NCBI RefSeq assembly: GCF_020783655.1
Contig: NZ_JAJGQH010000016.1
Coordinates: forward strand, 62,001 to 126,000
Length of the DNA stretch: 64,000 bases
Reading direction: 5' to 3'
From: Xanthomonas melonis
GTDB lineage: Bacteria; Pseudomonadota; Gammaproteobacteria; Xanthomonadales; Xanthomonadaceae
Shown in pieces: positions 38,921 to 47,571 of the stretch. Every line of letters starts with the position of its first letter. Positions within the stretch are counted from its first letter, which is position 1. The position numbers and the translations under genes are program-made. The notes below the pieces were generated by a model. The model was not told the origin of the DNA. It did not search any database and worked only from the letters and a program-made list of their open reading frames with translations.

Positions 38921-39867
38921 GCCGGCTCCGAGGCGCCGCGCACCGACCCGGCACGACGCGAAAAAGGCGATGACAGCCAGGCAAAAGCCGCCAGATGGCC
39001 GACCACGTGATGAGGTCGGCGACGCAGGAACGCCACCTTGGCTGCGATGTAACGTGCCTGGGCGCGCAGCAGCGTGCGTTCGGGCTCATCGAACAATGCC
39101 ACGCAGCGCAGCGCAACCTGACGCGATTCATCGAGGTTGGCAATGCGCGAAGCGACGTCTGCCGTCTTGCTCAGATTGCTCCCATGCAGGCGATAGGCGC
39201 ATACCGGCATGTCGATGAATCCCAAGGCGTTGCGTGCCGCCAGCCTCAGGAAGAAATCCCAGTCTTCGATACGTAGTGATTCGTCCCAGCCATTGCGTAC
39301 ATCGAACGCGGAGCGCCGCAGCATCGCGACCGCACCGCTGACCGCCCAGTGACGGATCACCGCGCGTGCGATAGTGGACGTGGAACGATACAGATCGACA
39401 TCCACCCCGTGCAGGTCACGCATGGCACTGGCATGCAACAGCTGCCCATCCGGATCGACCACACAGGCATCGCCGATTACCGCCAGCGCCTGCGGGTGCC
39501 CGCGCAGATAACGCACCTGCGCGTCCAACCCACCTGCCAGCAGATAGTCGTCGCTGGCGCCAAGGCGCAGGTACTCGCCGTTCGCACGCAAGGCCAGCTC
39601 GTTGAGCGTCGCCGCAACCCCGCGGTTCTCGCGCCGGACGAATTGCACCGGAAGCCGATCCCCGTGCATGGCGACCCATTGCGCGATCTTCTCTGCGGTC
39701 GCATCGCTGGAGCCGTCGTCGACGATGACGATCTCCTTGCTCGGGTAGGGATCCTCCAGCACGCTGTCCAGGCAGCGCTGCACGAAACGCGCGTGATTGA
39801 ACGCCGGGATCAGCACCGACACCAGCGGCCAGCGCGCGCGCGCGGATGGTTGCGCCTGATCGCTCAT
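38917..39867 (-). CDS. GT2-family glycosyltransferase
   Basis: The 316-residue product is a GT-A glycosyltransferase. It has VSVLIPAFNHARFVQRCLDSVL at residues 16-37, EIVIVDDGSSDATAEKI with the nucleotide-binding Asp pair, RRENRGVAATLNELA, YLRLGASDDYLLAGGLDA (the D-x-D-like catalytic segment) and WDESLRIEDWDFFLRLA. Family 2 enzymes add a sugar to a lipid-linked chain at the inner face of the inner membrane. It overlaps wzx by four bases at its start and the polymerase by four at its end, which fixes the ATG at 39867. Confidence 0.92.
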   Translation of the reverse strand: MSDQAQPSARARWPLVSVLIPAFNHARFVQRCLDSVLEDPYPSKEIVIVDDGSSDATAEKIAQWVAMHGDRLPVQFVRRENRGVAATLNELALRANGEYLRLGASDDYLLAGGLDAQVRYLRGHPQALAVIGDACVVDPDGQLLHASAMRDLHGVDVDLYRSTSTIARAVIRHWAVSGAVAMLRRSAFDVRNGWDESLRIEDWDFFLRLAARNALGFIDMPVCAYRLHGSNLSKTADVASRIANLDESRQVALRCVALFDEPERTLLRAQARYIAAKVAFLRRRPHHVVGHLAAFAWLSSPFSRRAGSVRGASEPA

Positions 39868-41117
39868 ACCGGCCGTACCAGATATCGCCGCACTACCAGC
39901 ACATTGAACAGCAGATAGAGAGCATAGTTGGCGACGAAGGCGTACATCGCGCCGATCAGCCCGAACCATGCGCTGAACAGATACACCAGTGCCAGGTAAC
40001 TGGCGGCGAATACGCACTCCGACACCACGAACAGCCGTGTCATCGCCTTGGCCAACATCACATAGGACAGCACGAAGGCGGCGATCTTGATCACATCGCC
40101 CACCAATTGTGGCGCGTACAGAGGGACAGCGTCCGCGAAATTGGTATCGAACAGGAGCCATGTGATCCAACCGCGGCAGGCATACACGCCCAATGCCATC
40201 GCGACCACGGCTGGCATCACGTGGCGATACGCGCTGCGCAGTTCGCGCGCCAGGTCGCCGCGCTCGTGCAGGGAGGCGAGCTTGGGCAAGTAGTACACAT
40301 TGATGGCGGTGGTGAAGAACAGCAGATACGCATCCGACACCCGGCTGACGGCTTGCCAGTAACCGACCTGCTGCCATCCGAATTGCGTGACCAGATGATC
40401 GCGCACCAGGATGATCGACAGCTGCGGCACCAGCGTGGACGTCAGCGTCATCAGCGAGAACGCGGCCAGTCTGCGGGTCATCGCCGCGTCGAACCGTATC
40501 CGAAACATCTCGCGGCGGAAGTACGGGCTGCAACGCACCGTCGGCACTCCGGCCAACAGCCATAACACCTGTCCCAAGATCAGGCCCAGCAAGGCGCCCT
40601 GCAACTGGGCACGGCTTGACAACCAGGTCACCAACGCCACGCTCATCGCCGCTCCGCTCACCTGCACGAAGGCAAGGCGCCGCACATCCATGAAGCCGTT
40701 CATCACTGCCAACCCATAGTTGACTGCGGCGATTCCCAGTTGGGCGATCGCCAGCACGCAGATCAGCGGTCGGTAGCTGGCATCTCCCAACAGGCGTTCG
40801 GCGATCGCTGCACTGAACAGCAGCGTCAACGCTGCCATCAGGCAGGCGGCCCAGAACGCGTACCACAACGCCGCCCCGAACAGGCGCGCCAGTGCCTGAG
40901 GATCGTCGCGATACTGCGCCACATACTTGACGACCCCAGCGCTGATGCCGCCGCCCGCCACGACCGCCAGCACCGACATCAGATTGAGGAACTGGCCCAG
41001 CCGGCCGATGCCTTGCGGCCCGGCATGCACCGCCACCAGCTTCACGACCACCAGTGCAGCCAGGAGCTTGGCCAGGGTGGCGATACCGGTATAGACGCTG
41101 CTGCGAACGACATTCAT
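39864..41117 (-). CDS. wzx: Wzx-type O-unit flippase (WzxE-like)
   Basis: The 417-residue protein has about 12 hydrophobic segments and resembles the WzxE/O-antigen translocase branch of the MOP superfamily. The N-terminus VVRSSVYTGIATLAKLLAALVVVKLVAVHAGPQGIGRLGQFLN has the typical GP-GIG-GQ pattern, and GGGISAGVVKYVAQYRDD follows. It moves undecaprenyl-linked repeat units across the inner membrane. Together with the Wzy-like and Wzz genes it marks a Wzx/Wzy pathway. The ATG at 41117 overlaps the fdtB stop by four bases. Confidence 0.93.
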   Translation of the reverse strand: MNVVRSSVYTGIATLAKLLAALVVVKLVAVHAGPQGIGRLGQFLNLMSVLAVVAGGGISAGVVKYVAQYRDDPQALARLFGAALWYAFWAACLMAALTLLFSAAIAERLLGDASYRPLICVLAIAQLGIAAVNYGLAVMNGFMDVRRLAFVQVSGAAMSVALVTWLSSRAQLQGALLGLILGQVLWLLAGVPTVRCSPYFRREMFRIRFDAAMTRRLAAFSLMTLTSTLVPQLSIILVRDHLVTQFGWQQVGYWQAVSRVSDAYLLFFTTAINVYYLPKLASLHERGDLARELRSAYRHVMPAVVAMALGVYACRGWITWLLFDTNFADAVPLYAPQLVGDVIKIAAFVLSYVMLAKAMTRLFVVSECVFAASYLALVYLFSAWFGLIGAMYAFVANYALYLLFNVLVVRRYLVRPV

Positions 41118-42229
41118 GCGCTGCCTTCGAACGCCTGGCATGCGGCAATCACGCGACCGACCGACGCCGCGTCCAGGGTCGGACCCATCGGCAGACTCAA
41201 CACTTCCTCGTGCAGGCGTTCGCTGATCGGAAGGTAGGCGTCGCCCAACGTGGCGTAAGCTGGCTGGCGATGTGCGGGGACTGGATAGTGGATCTGGGTC
41301 TGCACGCCATGCTGTAGCAAATGTGCCTGCAAGGCGTCGCGCCGTGGGCTGCGTACCACGAAGAGGTGCCAGACGTGCTGCTCATCGGACACCACGCTGG
41401 GCAGGGCGATCATGGGGTGATCGATCTCGCGCAGATAGCGCTGCGCCACGGCACGTCGCAGTGCTACCTCCTCGTCCAGATGCCGGAGCTTGACCCGCAG
41501 CATCGCCGCCTGCAGTTCGTCCAGTCGTGAGTTGACCCCCTGGCACAGGTGGTGATACTTCACCTCCGAACCATAGTTACGCAAGGCGCGAATGCGCTCA
41601 GCCAATCGTGCATCGGACGTCAGCACGGCCCCGCCATCGCCCAGCGCTCCGAGATTCTTGGTCGGGAAAAAACTGAAGGCGGCTGCATCCCCGAAGGCAC
41701 CCGCACGTACCCCGTGTGCGGCAGCGCCGTGCGCCTGCGCGGCATCCTCGATCAGCAACAGCCCGTACCGGTGCGCCAGCGTGCGCAGCGATGCCATGTC
41801 CGCCAGCTGTCCGTAGAGATGCACCGCCATGATCGCGCGCGTGCGTGGGCCGATCGCTCTTTCCACGCTGTTCGGATCCATGTTGAAGGTTGCCGGATCC
41901 GGCTCCACCGGCACCAGCACCAGCTGGTTCTGACTGATCGCCAGATACGTGGCGATGAAGGTATTGGCCGGCACGATGATCTCGTCGCCTTCGCGTAGCA
42001 CGCCTAGCTCGCGATATCCACGCAGGATCAACGACAACGCATCCAGGCCATTGCCCACGCCCACCGCATGGGCAGCGCCGCAATAGCGGGCAAACTCCAT
42101 TTCGAACGCGGCCAGCTCCTGGCCGAGTACGTACCAGCCGGCATCGATCACCCGCGCGGCGGCGGCCTTCAGCTCATCCGCATAGCGCGCGTTGACCGAG
42201 CGCAGATCCAGGAACGGCACGGTTATCAC
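41114..42229 (-). CDS. fdtB: Sugar aminotransferase of the FdtB/QdtB (DegT) type
   Basis: This is a PLP enzyme that should aminate a dTDP-3-keto-6-deoxyhexose to the 3-amino sugar. The 371-residue product has VPFLDLRSVNARYADELKAA at its start, GVGNGLDALSLILRGY, LLIEDAAQAHGA (PLP-binding Asp region) and FSFFPTKNLGALGDGGA, in which the Lys binds PLP, then YHHLCQGVNSRLDELQAA. The product is encoded next to fdtA, so Fuc3N or Qui3N is the likely sugar. The GTG at 42229 gives a GTGA overlap with the upstream stop, as elsewhere in this operon; a GTG at 42238 is an alternative. Confidence 0.9.
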   Translation of the reverse strand: MITVPFLDLRSVNARYADELKAAAARVIDAGWYVLGQELAAFEMEFARYCGAAHAVGVGNGLDALSLILRGYRELGVLREGDEIIVPANTFIATYLAISQNQLVLVPVEPDPATFNMDPNSVERAIGPRTRAIMAVHLYGQLADMASLRTLAHRYGLLLIEDAAQAHGAAAHGVRAGAFGDAAAFSFFPTKNLGALGDGGAVLTSDARLAERIRALRNYGSEVKYHHLCQGVNSRLDELQAAMLRVKLRHLDEEVALRRAVAQRYLREIDHPMIALPSVVSDEQHVWHLFVVRSPRRDALQAHLLQHGVQTQIHYPVPAHRQPAYATLGDAYLPISERLHEEVLSLPMGPTLDAASVGRVIAACQAFEGSA

Positions 42230-43158
42230 AAGGTCCACCGATAGGAATCCTGCACCACCGCACGCGCGCCAAAGCGCTCCTTCTGTTCGACCAGGCCCTC
42301 ATTGAGCACCTGCCCGCCTTGTTCGGTGGAGATCCCGAAGCTGAAGCATTCGCGCTGCGCATAGACCCGGGTGATCAGCTCCGACAGCAGCAGGCTCAGC
42401 GCATCGAGTCGGCGTCCGTGCTCGGACACAGCCAGATACTGGGTGTGCACGCTACGGCCGAAATCCAGCACCAATGCTGCCGCGAGCAACTGCCCCTGCG
42501 CATGCGCCTCGTGCAGCACGATGTGATGCGGAAAGCGCCGCTGCAGCAGCTGCAGCTCGTCCAATCGGTGCGTGGGCACCACGCCGTGCCTGAGCAGGAC
42601 CTCGCTCAGCAATGCGTGAAACGCCTCCAATGTGGTGCCGATCTGCACCTGTATCCCCGCCTTGCGTGCCTTGCCGATCGACCGCCGCCGCTCGGCACTG
42701 AACGTGAACGGCTGGCGCAGCGCAATCACCGAGGACAGGTCGCGCCGGTACAACTGCGCACCGACCCGATGCAATGCATACAACTCCTCTTCTGCCGGGT
42801 AGGTGTGGAAGACATGCGGCACCGGCTTGTACACGATCTCGTTCACGCCACGCGCGCGGTAGTGTTCCGCGATCTGCTCGAACACCTGCAAGGTAGCCCC
42901 GGCGCGAAGCGCCATCGACGACAGCAGCCCGGCGTAGGTCAGCCCGGCATGACTGCTGACGCGGTCGCCGCAGACATTTGCGGGAAACGCCGCGACCGGC
43001 TCACCGCCCCGCTCGATCAGCAGGGACGCATCCACGAAGCGATCGGCGTGGTAGTCCATGTAGCCGCGTCGGTGCAACAGATTGCCATTGCGCGAACACG
43101 CCACCAACGCATCCCAGGCGGCCGCATCGCTGGGGAGATAAGGTCTAACCGAGTACAT
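42226..43158 (-). CDS. GNAT/FemAB-like acyltransferase
   Basis: The 310-residue product resembles the FemAB/GNAT-fold group found in polysaccharide loci. It begins MYSVRPYLPSDAAAWDALVACSRNGNLLHRRGYMDYH, has AFPANVCGDRVSSHAGLTYAGLLS and HYRARGVNEIVYKPVPHVFHTYPAEEELYAL, then RRSIGKARKAGIQVQ and a C-terminal VHTQYLAVSEHGRRLDALSLLLSELI. Enzymes of this group may transfer an amino acid or acyl group to an amino sugar. This would fit a Fuc3N or Qui3N pathway, but it is inference. It overlaps its upstream neighbour by 14 bases. Confidence 0.78.
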   Translation of the reverse strand: MYSVRPYLPSDAAAWDALVACSRNGNLLHRRGYMDYHADRFVDASLLIERGGEPVAAFPANVCGDRVSSHAGLTYAGLLSSMALRAGATLQVFEQIAEHYRARGVNEIVYKPVPHVFHTYPAEEELYALHRVGAQLYRRDLSSVIALRQPFTFSAERRRSIGKARKAGIQVQIGTTLEAFHALLSEVLLRHGVVPTHRLDELQLLQRRFPHHIVLHEAHAQGQLLAAALVLDFGRSVHTQYLAVSEHGRRLDALSLLLSELITRVYAQRECFSFGISTEQGGQVLNEGLVEQKERFGARAVVQDSYRWTL

Positions 43159-44098
43159 GGCCGCCCTGCAGCTCCCTTGGCATCGCGGCGTCGGCCAGGC
43201 CGAAGCCGGCATGGCCCATGGCATTGCCGTTGTAGAACATCAACACGCGCTCGCCCTGCTGGATCAGTGCCGGATAGCACAGCGCCTGCGCATCCCAGCC
43301 CGTGTCGGACAGCTCCACGCCAAGCTGGCAATCGTCGCGTTTCCAATGCAGGCCGTCGTCACTGAAGGCGATGCCAGGAAAATAGCCACCCCTGACATCC
43401 CCGCGGGTGAAGTACATCAGGTAGCGGTCGCCAAACCGGTACACGCGTGGACGTCCGATACGGTATTCGTCGCCGAGCGGCAGCAGGCAGGCGATGTCGT
43501 CGCTGGAGATGCTGTGCAGGTCGTCGGTCTCGACGTAGCGGATGTGATACCGCGGATACGGCTGGCCATGGATGTACTCCCAGTCGTTCCCTGCCGCATA
43601 CCACAGCCGCCAACGGCCATCTTCGTAGCGCACCGAATGCACGGCAGCGATCGTGCTACGGCCGGAAGCACGGTCCAGCAGCGGTGTCTCCTGACGACGC
43701 TGGAAGGTCCCACCCCCATCGTGCGACACCGCCAGGCCGGTGAAGGCAAGAAACTTGGCCTTGGCCACGCGCTGAAATCCCACGTAGAACATGTAGAGCC
43801 CATCCGGCCCGGTCACCACGTCGCCCAGGATCATGCCGTTGTCGTCGAAACAACCGTCGCGCCCGATCTCCAGAACCGGCTGCCGGCTCACTCCGACGAC
43901 CCGGGTGGGCGCGTCGGCGCATACGTCCACATAGCCGATCCGGCTTACCCCTTGGGTGTCGCGGAAACCCGCATAGATCCGCAGCACCTCAGCCGAGAGC
44001 CGGTACGGCGTCGGGGTCAGTGCCGCATGCTGCATCCAACCGCCCACTCCGTCGCGCGCGACATCGAATACCAGGCCTCGCTTGCGCCAGACGAACAT
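43145..44098 (-). CDS. Five-bladed propeller glycosidase-like protein (GH43/GH32-like)
   Basis: The 317-residue product reads like a five-bladed beta-propeller of the arabinanase/fructosidase type: repeated blade sequences such as LYMFYVGFQRVAKAKFLAFTGLAVSHDGG, HSVRYEDGRWRLWYAAGNDW and YLMYFTRGDVRGGYFPGIAFSDDGLHWKRDD, and a final RVLMFYNGNAMGHAGFGLA. The catalytic acids cannot be fixed by eye. No signal peptide is seen, so it is probably cytoplasmic, odd for a glycosidase. Genes like this occur in polysaccharide operons and might act as transferases. The ATG at 44098 has a GGAG ten bases upstream. Confidence 0.72.
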   Translation of the reverse strand: MFVWRKRGLVFDVARDGVGGWMQHAALTPTPYRLSAEVLRIYAGFRDTQGVSRIGYVDVCADAPTRVVGVSRQPVLEIGRDGCFDDNGMILGDVVTGPDGLYMFYVGFQRVAKAKFLAFTGLAVSHDGGGTFQRRQETPLLDRASGRSTIAAVHSVRYEDGRWRLWYAAGNDWEYIHGQPYPRYHIRYVETDDLHSISSDDIACLLPLGDEYRIGRPRVYRFGDRYLMYFTRGDVRGGYFPGIAFSDDGLHWKRDDCQLGVELSDTGWDAQALCYPALIQQGERVLMFYNGNAMGHAGFGLADAAMPRELQGGHVLG

Positions 44099-44102
44099 GC
44101 CG

Positions 44103-44774
44103 TCAAAGCTCCACATCGAAACTGGACTTGCCCGCCACCGCGCGCGCCGGCGAACCGACGTAGACCCGTCCGGCTTCGGTATGCCGTGTGACCAGCGCGC
44201 CGGCGCCGATGATGTTGTCCGCAGCGATGCATACCTTGTCGCTCAATGTGGCGTTGACGCCGATGAAGCTGCCACGGCCGATTTCGCAGTAACCGGAGAT
44301 CACCGCATGCGAGGCGATGAACACGTGATCCTGAACGACCGTGCGATGGCCAATGTGATTACCGCTCCACAGGATGCAGTTATCGCCAATACGGGTGAAG
44401 GGCTGGATGACATTGCCTTCGAAGACGAAGCAATTGGCACCGAGCTGCGCATTGCGCCAGACGAATGCGTGCGAACTGACGTAGCTGGCACAGCGATACC
44501 CTCGCCGCAAGACGTCATCGTAGAAGCGCATCCGCAGGCGATTCAATCGCGTCGCAGGAATCGCAACGAACACTTCATGCTCATCGGGACGATAGCGCCG
44601 CTCCAGCTCTTCGTAGGCGACTACCGGCAACTCTACCAAAGTGGGGCGGATCAGGTAATCGCGTTCCACGCTGAAGGCGACCACTTCATAGTCGCTGTCG
44701 TGTCGAAAATATTCGCAGGCGATCTGCGCGAATTCTCCTGCGCCAACGATCACCAGCCGCTTGCGTGCGCTCAT
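44103..44774 (-). CDS. NeuD/PglD-like sugar acetyltransferase
   Basis: The 223-residue product has an N-terminal Rossmann-like part (KRLVIVGAGEFAQIACEYF) and a C-terminal left-handed beta-helix with hexapeptide repeats (NCFVFEGNVIQPFTRIGDNCI, NHIGHRTVVQDHVFIASHAVISGYCEIG, SFIGVNATLSDKVCIAADNIIGAGALV). This is the layout of PglD/NeuD enzymes, which N- or O-acetylate an amino sugar from acetyl-CoA. In this operon it is the probable FdtC-like step acetylating the 3-amino sugar. Its start overlaps the fdtA stop by four bases. Confidence 0.87.
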   Translation of the reverse strand: MSARKRLVIVGAGEFAQIACEYFRHDSDYEVVAFSVERDYLIRPTLVELPVVAYEELERRYRPDEHEVFVAIPATRLNRLRMRFYDDVLRRGYRCASYVSSHAFVWRNAQLGANCFVFEGNVIQPFTRIGDNCILWSGNHIGHRTVVQDHVFIASHAVISGYCEIGRGSFIGVNATLSDKVCIAADNIIGAGALVTRHTEAGRVYVGSPARAVAGKSSFDVEL

Positions 44775-45208
44775 GCTTCCAGCCTGCACGCTTCGAGTCG
44801 ACGTTCGCCACGCACCTCGCTGAGGAACTGATCGTAATCCAGGATGTAATCCGTCGGATCGTAAAGCTGATCGGCCAGCACCATCAGGACGCAATCGGGG
44901 GTGAACCGATACAGATCGCGCCATACCAGGCGGCCGAGCAACAGGCCTTGCGATGGATCGTCCAGCACCACTTCGGTTGGCCCGTCACCCTTGCCTTCGT
45001 CCACCAGGATGGTCACCGAACCGTGCAGGGCCACCGCCAGCTGGGTGAGCTGGCGATGCGCGTGCTGCCCGCGGTGCACGCCGGGGCGGGTTCCGAACAG
45101 GTAATACACGCGACGTATGTCGAACGGGACATTACGCGCCTGCTCCAGGGAAATGAGCAGGCCACGATCGTCGCCGTGGGTGTGCAACTGGATGCGTTCG
45201 ATAGCCAT
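44771..45208 (-). CDS. fdtA: dTDP-4-keto-6-deoxyglucose 3,4-ketoisomerase (FdtA/QdtA, WxcM-like)
   Basis: FdtA moves the keto group of dTDP-4-keto-6-deoxyglucose from C4 to C3, the first step of the 3-amino sugar branch. The 145-residue cupin starts MAIERIQLHTHGDDRGLLISLE and has DIRRVYYLFGTRPGVHRGQHAHRQLTQLAVAL, with the RGxHAH block holding the catalytic His pair. LVWRDLYRFTPDCVLMVLADQLYDPTDYI completes the domain. It is the first gene of the nine-gene operon that runs to wzz. The dTDP-glucose 4,6-dehydratase it needs is not in the window and must come from elsewhere, such as the rml genes. Confidence 0.92.
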   Translation of the reverse strand: MAIERIQLHTHGDDRGLLISLEQARNVPFDIRRVYYLFGTRPGVHRGQHAHRQLTQLAVALHGSVTILVDEGKGDGPTEVVLDDPSQGLLLGRLVWRDLYRFTPDCVLMVLADQLYDPTDYILDYDQFLSEVRGERRLEACRLEA

Positions 45209-45516
45209 GATCGGTGGGCGTAAGCGCTGACTGCACGTGGTGCGACATGCCTGAGTGCGTCGGGGTGCGTGAAAGGTTGCGCCCCGTCGCGGCCCACGAA
45301 ACGATGCGCGCGAACGCGTAGCTGCGAACCAGCAGTCCTCCTGATGCGAACCTGCGACAAGACGCCCGTATCGCAGCCATGCAACCTTTCGTCGGCATCG
45401 CCGCACATATCCGTGCACGTTCACCTGGCCGCAGTCCGGCCGGCGTGGGGAGCCAGGCCTGGTCGCGCAGCGCGCGTCCGGAACCAACGACCACCACCGG
45501 TGAGGACACCGACCCA
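45209..45516. other. Divergent intergenic region between fdtA and the cytochrome b561 gene
   Basis: No gene or clear repeat is seen in these 308 bases. It must contain the promoters for the minus-strand glycan operon and for the plus-strand cytochrome genes. I could not recognise a JUMPstart/ops element (GGCGGTAG) on the minus strand, nor an unmistakable sigma-70 promoter. Confidence 0.5.
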
Positions 45517-46137
45517 ATGCATTCTTCTCACCAGGCGCCCGAGCTCGCCGCCGCCGACAACGCCACGGCGCTGCCATTGCCCGAAAACGCGTCATCGCCT
45601 GGGCGCGTACTCCCCCTGCCCAAGCCGATGCGTGTGCTGCACTGGCTGACCGTGGCCTGCCTGATCATGGCCGCAAGCCTGATCCTGCTGCGAGCGGAGC
45701 TGGACGGGCGCGCCCTGCGCCAATGGCTGCTGGAAGGGCATCGCCACTTCGGCCTGATGGTGTTGCTGCTGTTCTTCCTGCGCGTCGGGCTGCGTCTACG
45801 CCTGCGCAGGCTGCCTCCCGGCCCGCCATCGCCGCTGCTGCTGCGGCTGGCCGCCGGCGGTACCCACGTTGCCATGTACGGACTGATGCTGGCCCTGCCG
45901 CTGATCGGCTGGTCGCTCAGCAATGCCTTCGGAAAGCCGGTCTACCTGTTCGGATTGACGCTGCCGTCGCTGGTCGCGCCGGATGCGGATCTGGGCGACA
46001 CCCTGGGCAGCTGGCACTTGAATGCCGCCTGGGTACTGCTGGCGCTGGTCGTCCTGCATATCGTCGCTGCGCTCTGGCACCACCTGGTGCTGCGCGACGG
46101 CCTGCTGCACCGCGTGCTGCCGCGCAGGCAGCCGTGA
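45517..46137 (+). CDS. Cytochrome b561-family membrane protein
   Basis: The 206-residue product is a four-helix b-type cytochrome of the bacterial b561 (YceJ) type. Four hydrophobic segments carry the expected His residues: PMRVLHWLTVACLIMAASLI, LLEGHRHFGLMVLLLFFLRVGL, GGTHVAMYGLMLALPLIGWSL and SWHLNAAWVLLALVVLHIVAALWHH. The His in helices 1, 2 and 4 could bind two haems. It likely passes electrons from the quinone pool to periplasmic acceptors; the next two genes encode c-type proteins, which is suggestive. The ATG at 45517 is used. Confidence 0.9.
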   Translation: MHSSHQAPELAAADNATALPLPENASSPGRVLPLPKPMRVLHWLTVACLIMAASLILLRAELDGRALRQWLLEGHRHFGLMVLLLFFLRVGLRLRLRRLPPGPPSPLLLRLAAGGTHVAMYGLMLALPLIGWSLSNAFGKPVYLFGLTLPSLVAPDADLGDTLGSWHLNAAWVLLALVVLHIVAALWHHLVLRDGLLHRVLPRRQP

Positions 46138-46199
46138 TGCCCGGCTCTCTCTTTGATTCCCTCACCGTCGAATCCCGCACCGTCGAACAAGGACTTTCC

Positions 46200-47546
46200 A
46201 TGCCTACGCCCTCGCCCGCTTCGCGCCGCTCCGCCCGGACCCGCACCGCGCCCCTGACCTCGCTGCTCTGCATGTCCGGTCCCTTGCTGTTGCTGGCCAG
46301 TACGCAGGCGCAGGCGATTCCGTCGTTCGCACGCCAGACCGGCTCGTCCTGTGCGGATTGCCACGTCGGCTCCTATGGCCCGTCGCTCACGCCGTATGGC
46401 ATGCGCTTCAAGCTCGGTGGCTTCACCGACACCGACGGCAACGGCACCAAGATTCCGGCCTCCGGCCAGCTCACCTGGTCCAGGCGCAATCCAAGCCGAG
46501 GCGACAGCACCGCACGGCTCACCCAGGCCGACCTGTACCTGGCCGGCCGGGTCAACGACAACATCGGCGGCTATTCCAAGATCCGCTCCAACAACAGCGG
46601 CAATGCCACCTTCACCACGCAGCTGGACGATGTCGACCTGCGCTTCGTCAGCAAACCGTTCCAGCTCGCCGGCAAGGACGCCATGCTCGGCGTCAGCGTC
46701 AACAACAATCCCGGCATCTCCGATCCGATCCACGTGCTGCCGAATGCGTCCACCTTCACCCCGGCCGCAGTGAGCAATGCCTCCACCATGCTGAGCTCGT
46801 CCGCGCTCTCCAACCGCGTGATCGGTGCCAGCGTGTACGGGCTGTACGATCGCAACTGGTATGGCGAAGTGGGCAGCTACAGCGCGCTGTCGGTCGATGC
46901 CCAGGATCACCTGGGCTGGCAGCCCAATGGCGACCCTGGCAAGCTGAGCGACACAGGCTATGCACGCCTGGCCTACATGAAAGACATGAAGCGGCAGTTC
47001 TTCTCGGTCGGCCTGAGCGCCATGACCACCCGCCGCCAGCGCCCGCGCATCGGCCCCAGCGACGAATTCACCGATCTGGGCTACGACCTGACCTACCAGT
47101 TCCTGGGCACCCGCGAGCATGTGCTGTCGCTGGCCTACGTCAACATCTACGAGCGCCGCAGGTACGGCAGCCCGCTGCTACCGAGCGACCCGACCCTGGC
47201 CCCGCTCAGCCGCGGCAGCGTCCGCGATCAGACCATCAGCATGAACTACGCCTTCAAGCAGACCTACGGCGTGCTGGCGGCGCACATGATGAACACCGGC
47301 TCGTTCGACGCTGCACGCTACCTGCCTTACGGCCTGCCGGACACCACCAGCAACCTGATCCTGCTGTACTGGACCCCCTTCGGCAAGGAGGGCACCTACA
47401 CCTCCAACGCCAACGTGCGCGTATCGGCCAGTTGGTTCCGCTTCGACAAGTTCAACGGCAGCGCCACCAATGTGTTCCGCAGTACTCCGATCACCAATGC
47501 GCGCGATCTCGACAGCTTCGCGCTGTCGCTGAACGTGTCGTTCTGA
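46200..47546 (+). CDS. Outer-membrane-like protein with an N-terminal single-haem cytochrome c motif
   Basis: The 448-residue product has a signal peptide (about residues 18-39, ending TQAQA) and then a haem c site CADCH at about 51-55 in a short stretch (ARQTGSSCADCHVGSYGPSLTPYGMRFKLGG). The remaining about 380 residues look like beta-strands of an outer-membrane barrel (alternating aromatics in LYLAGRVNDNIGGYSKIR, FFSVGLSAMTT, HVLSLAYVNIYERRR) and end in aromatic Phe (LSLNVSF). Homologues are annotated as cytochrome c or as hypothetical; the fused layout suggests electron passage at the outer membrane. The start at 46200 has AAGGA upstream; an ATG at 46137 overlapping the previous stop is an alternative. 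Confidence 0.75.
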   Translation: MPTPSPASRRSARTRTAPLTSLLCMSGPLLLLASTQAQAIPSFARQTGSSCADCHVGSYGPSLTPYGMRFKLGGFTDTDGNGTKIPASGQLTWSRRNPSRGDSTARLTQADLYLAGRVNDNIGGYSKIRSNNSGNATFTTQLDDVDLRFVSKPFQLAGKDAMLGVSVNNNPGISDPIHVLPNASTFTPAAVSNASTMLSSSALSNRVIGASVYGLYDRNWYGEVGSYSALSVDAQDHLGWQPNGDPGKLSDTGYARLAYMKDMKRQFFSVGLSAMTTRRQRPRIGPSDEFTDLGYDLTYQFLGTREHVLSLAYVNIYERRRYGSPLLPSDPTLAPLSRGSVRDQTISMNYAFKQTYGVLAAHMMNTGSFDAARYLPYGLPDTTSNLILLYWTPFGKEGTYTSNANVRVSASWFRFDKFNGSATNVFRSTPITNARDLDSFALSLNVSF

Positions 47547-47571
47547 TCCCCCAGCACGCCCAAGGACCTAC

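Noticed and set aside
39868..41148. An apparent extension of the GT2 gene to 743 residues covering the wzx region
   Set aside because: The upstream part is the other-frame shadow of wzx; the GT2 domain starts at the ATG at 39867 with a four-base overlap with wzx.
43159..43224. Longer start for the GNAT/FemAB gene (MPWAMPASAW...)
   Set aside because: These codons overlap the upstream glycosidase-like gene and do not match the family start; the ATG at 43158 is the better choice.
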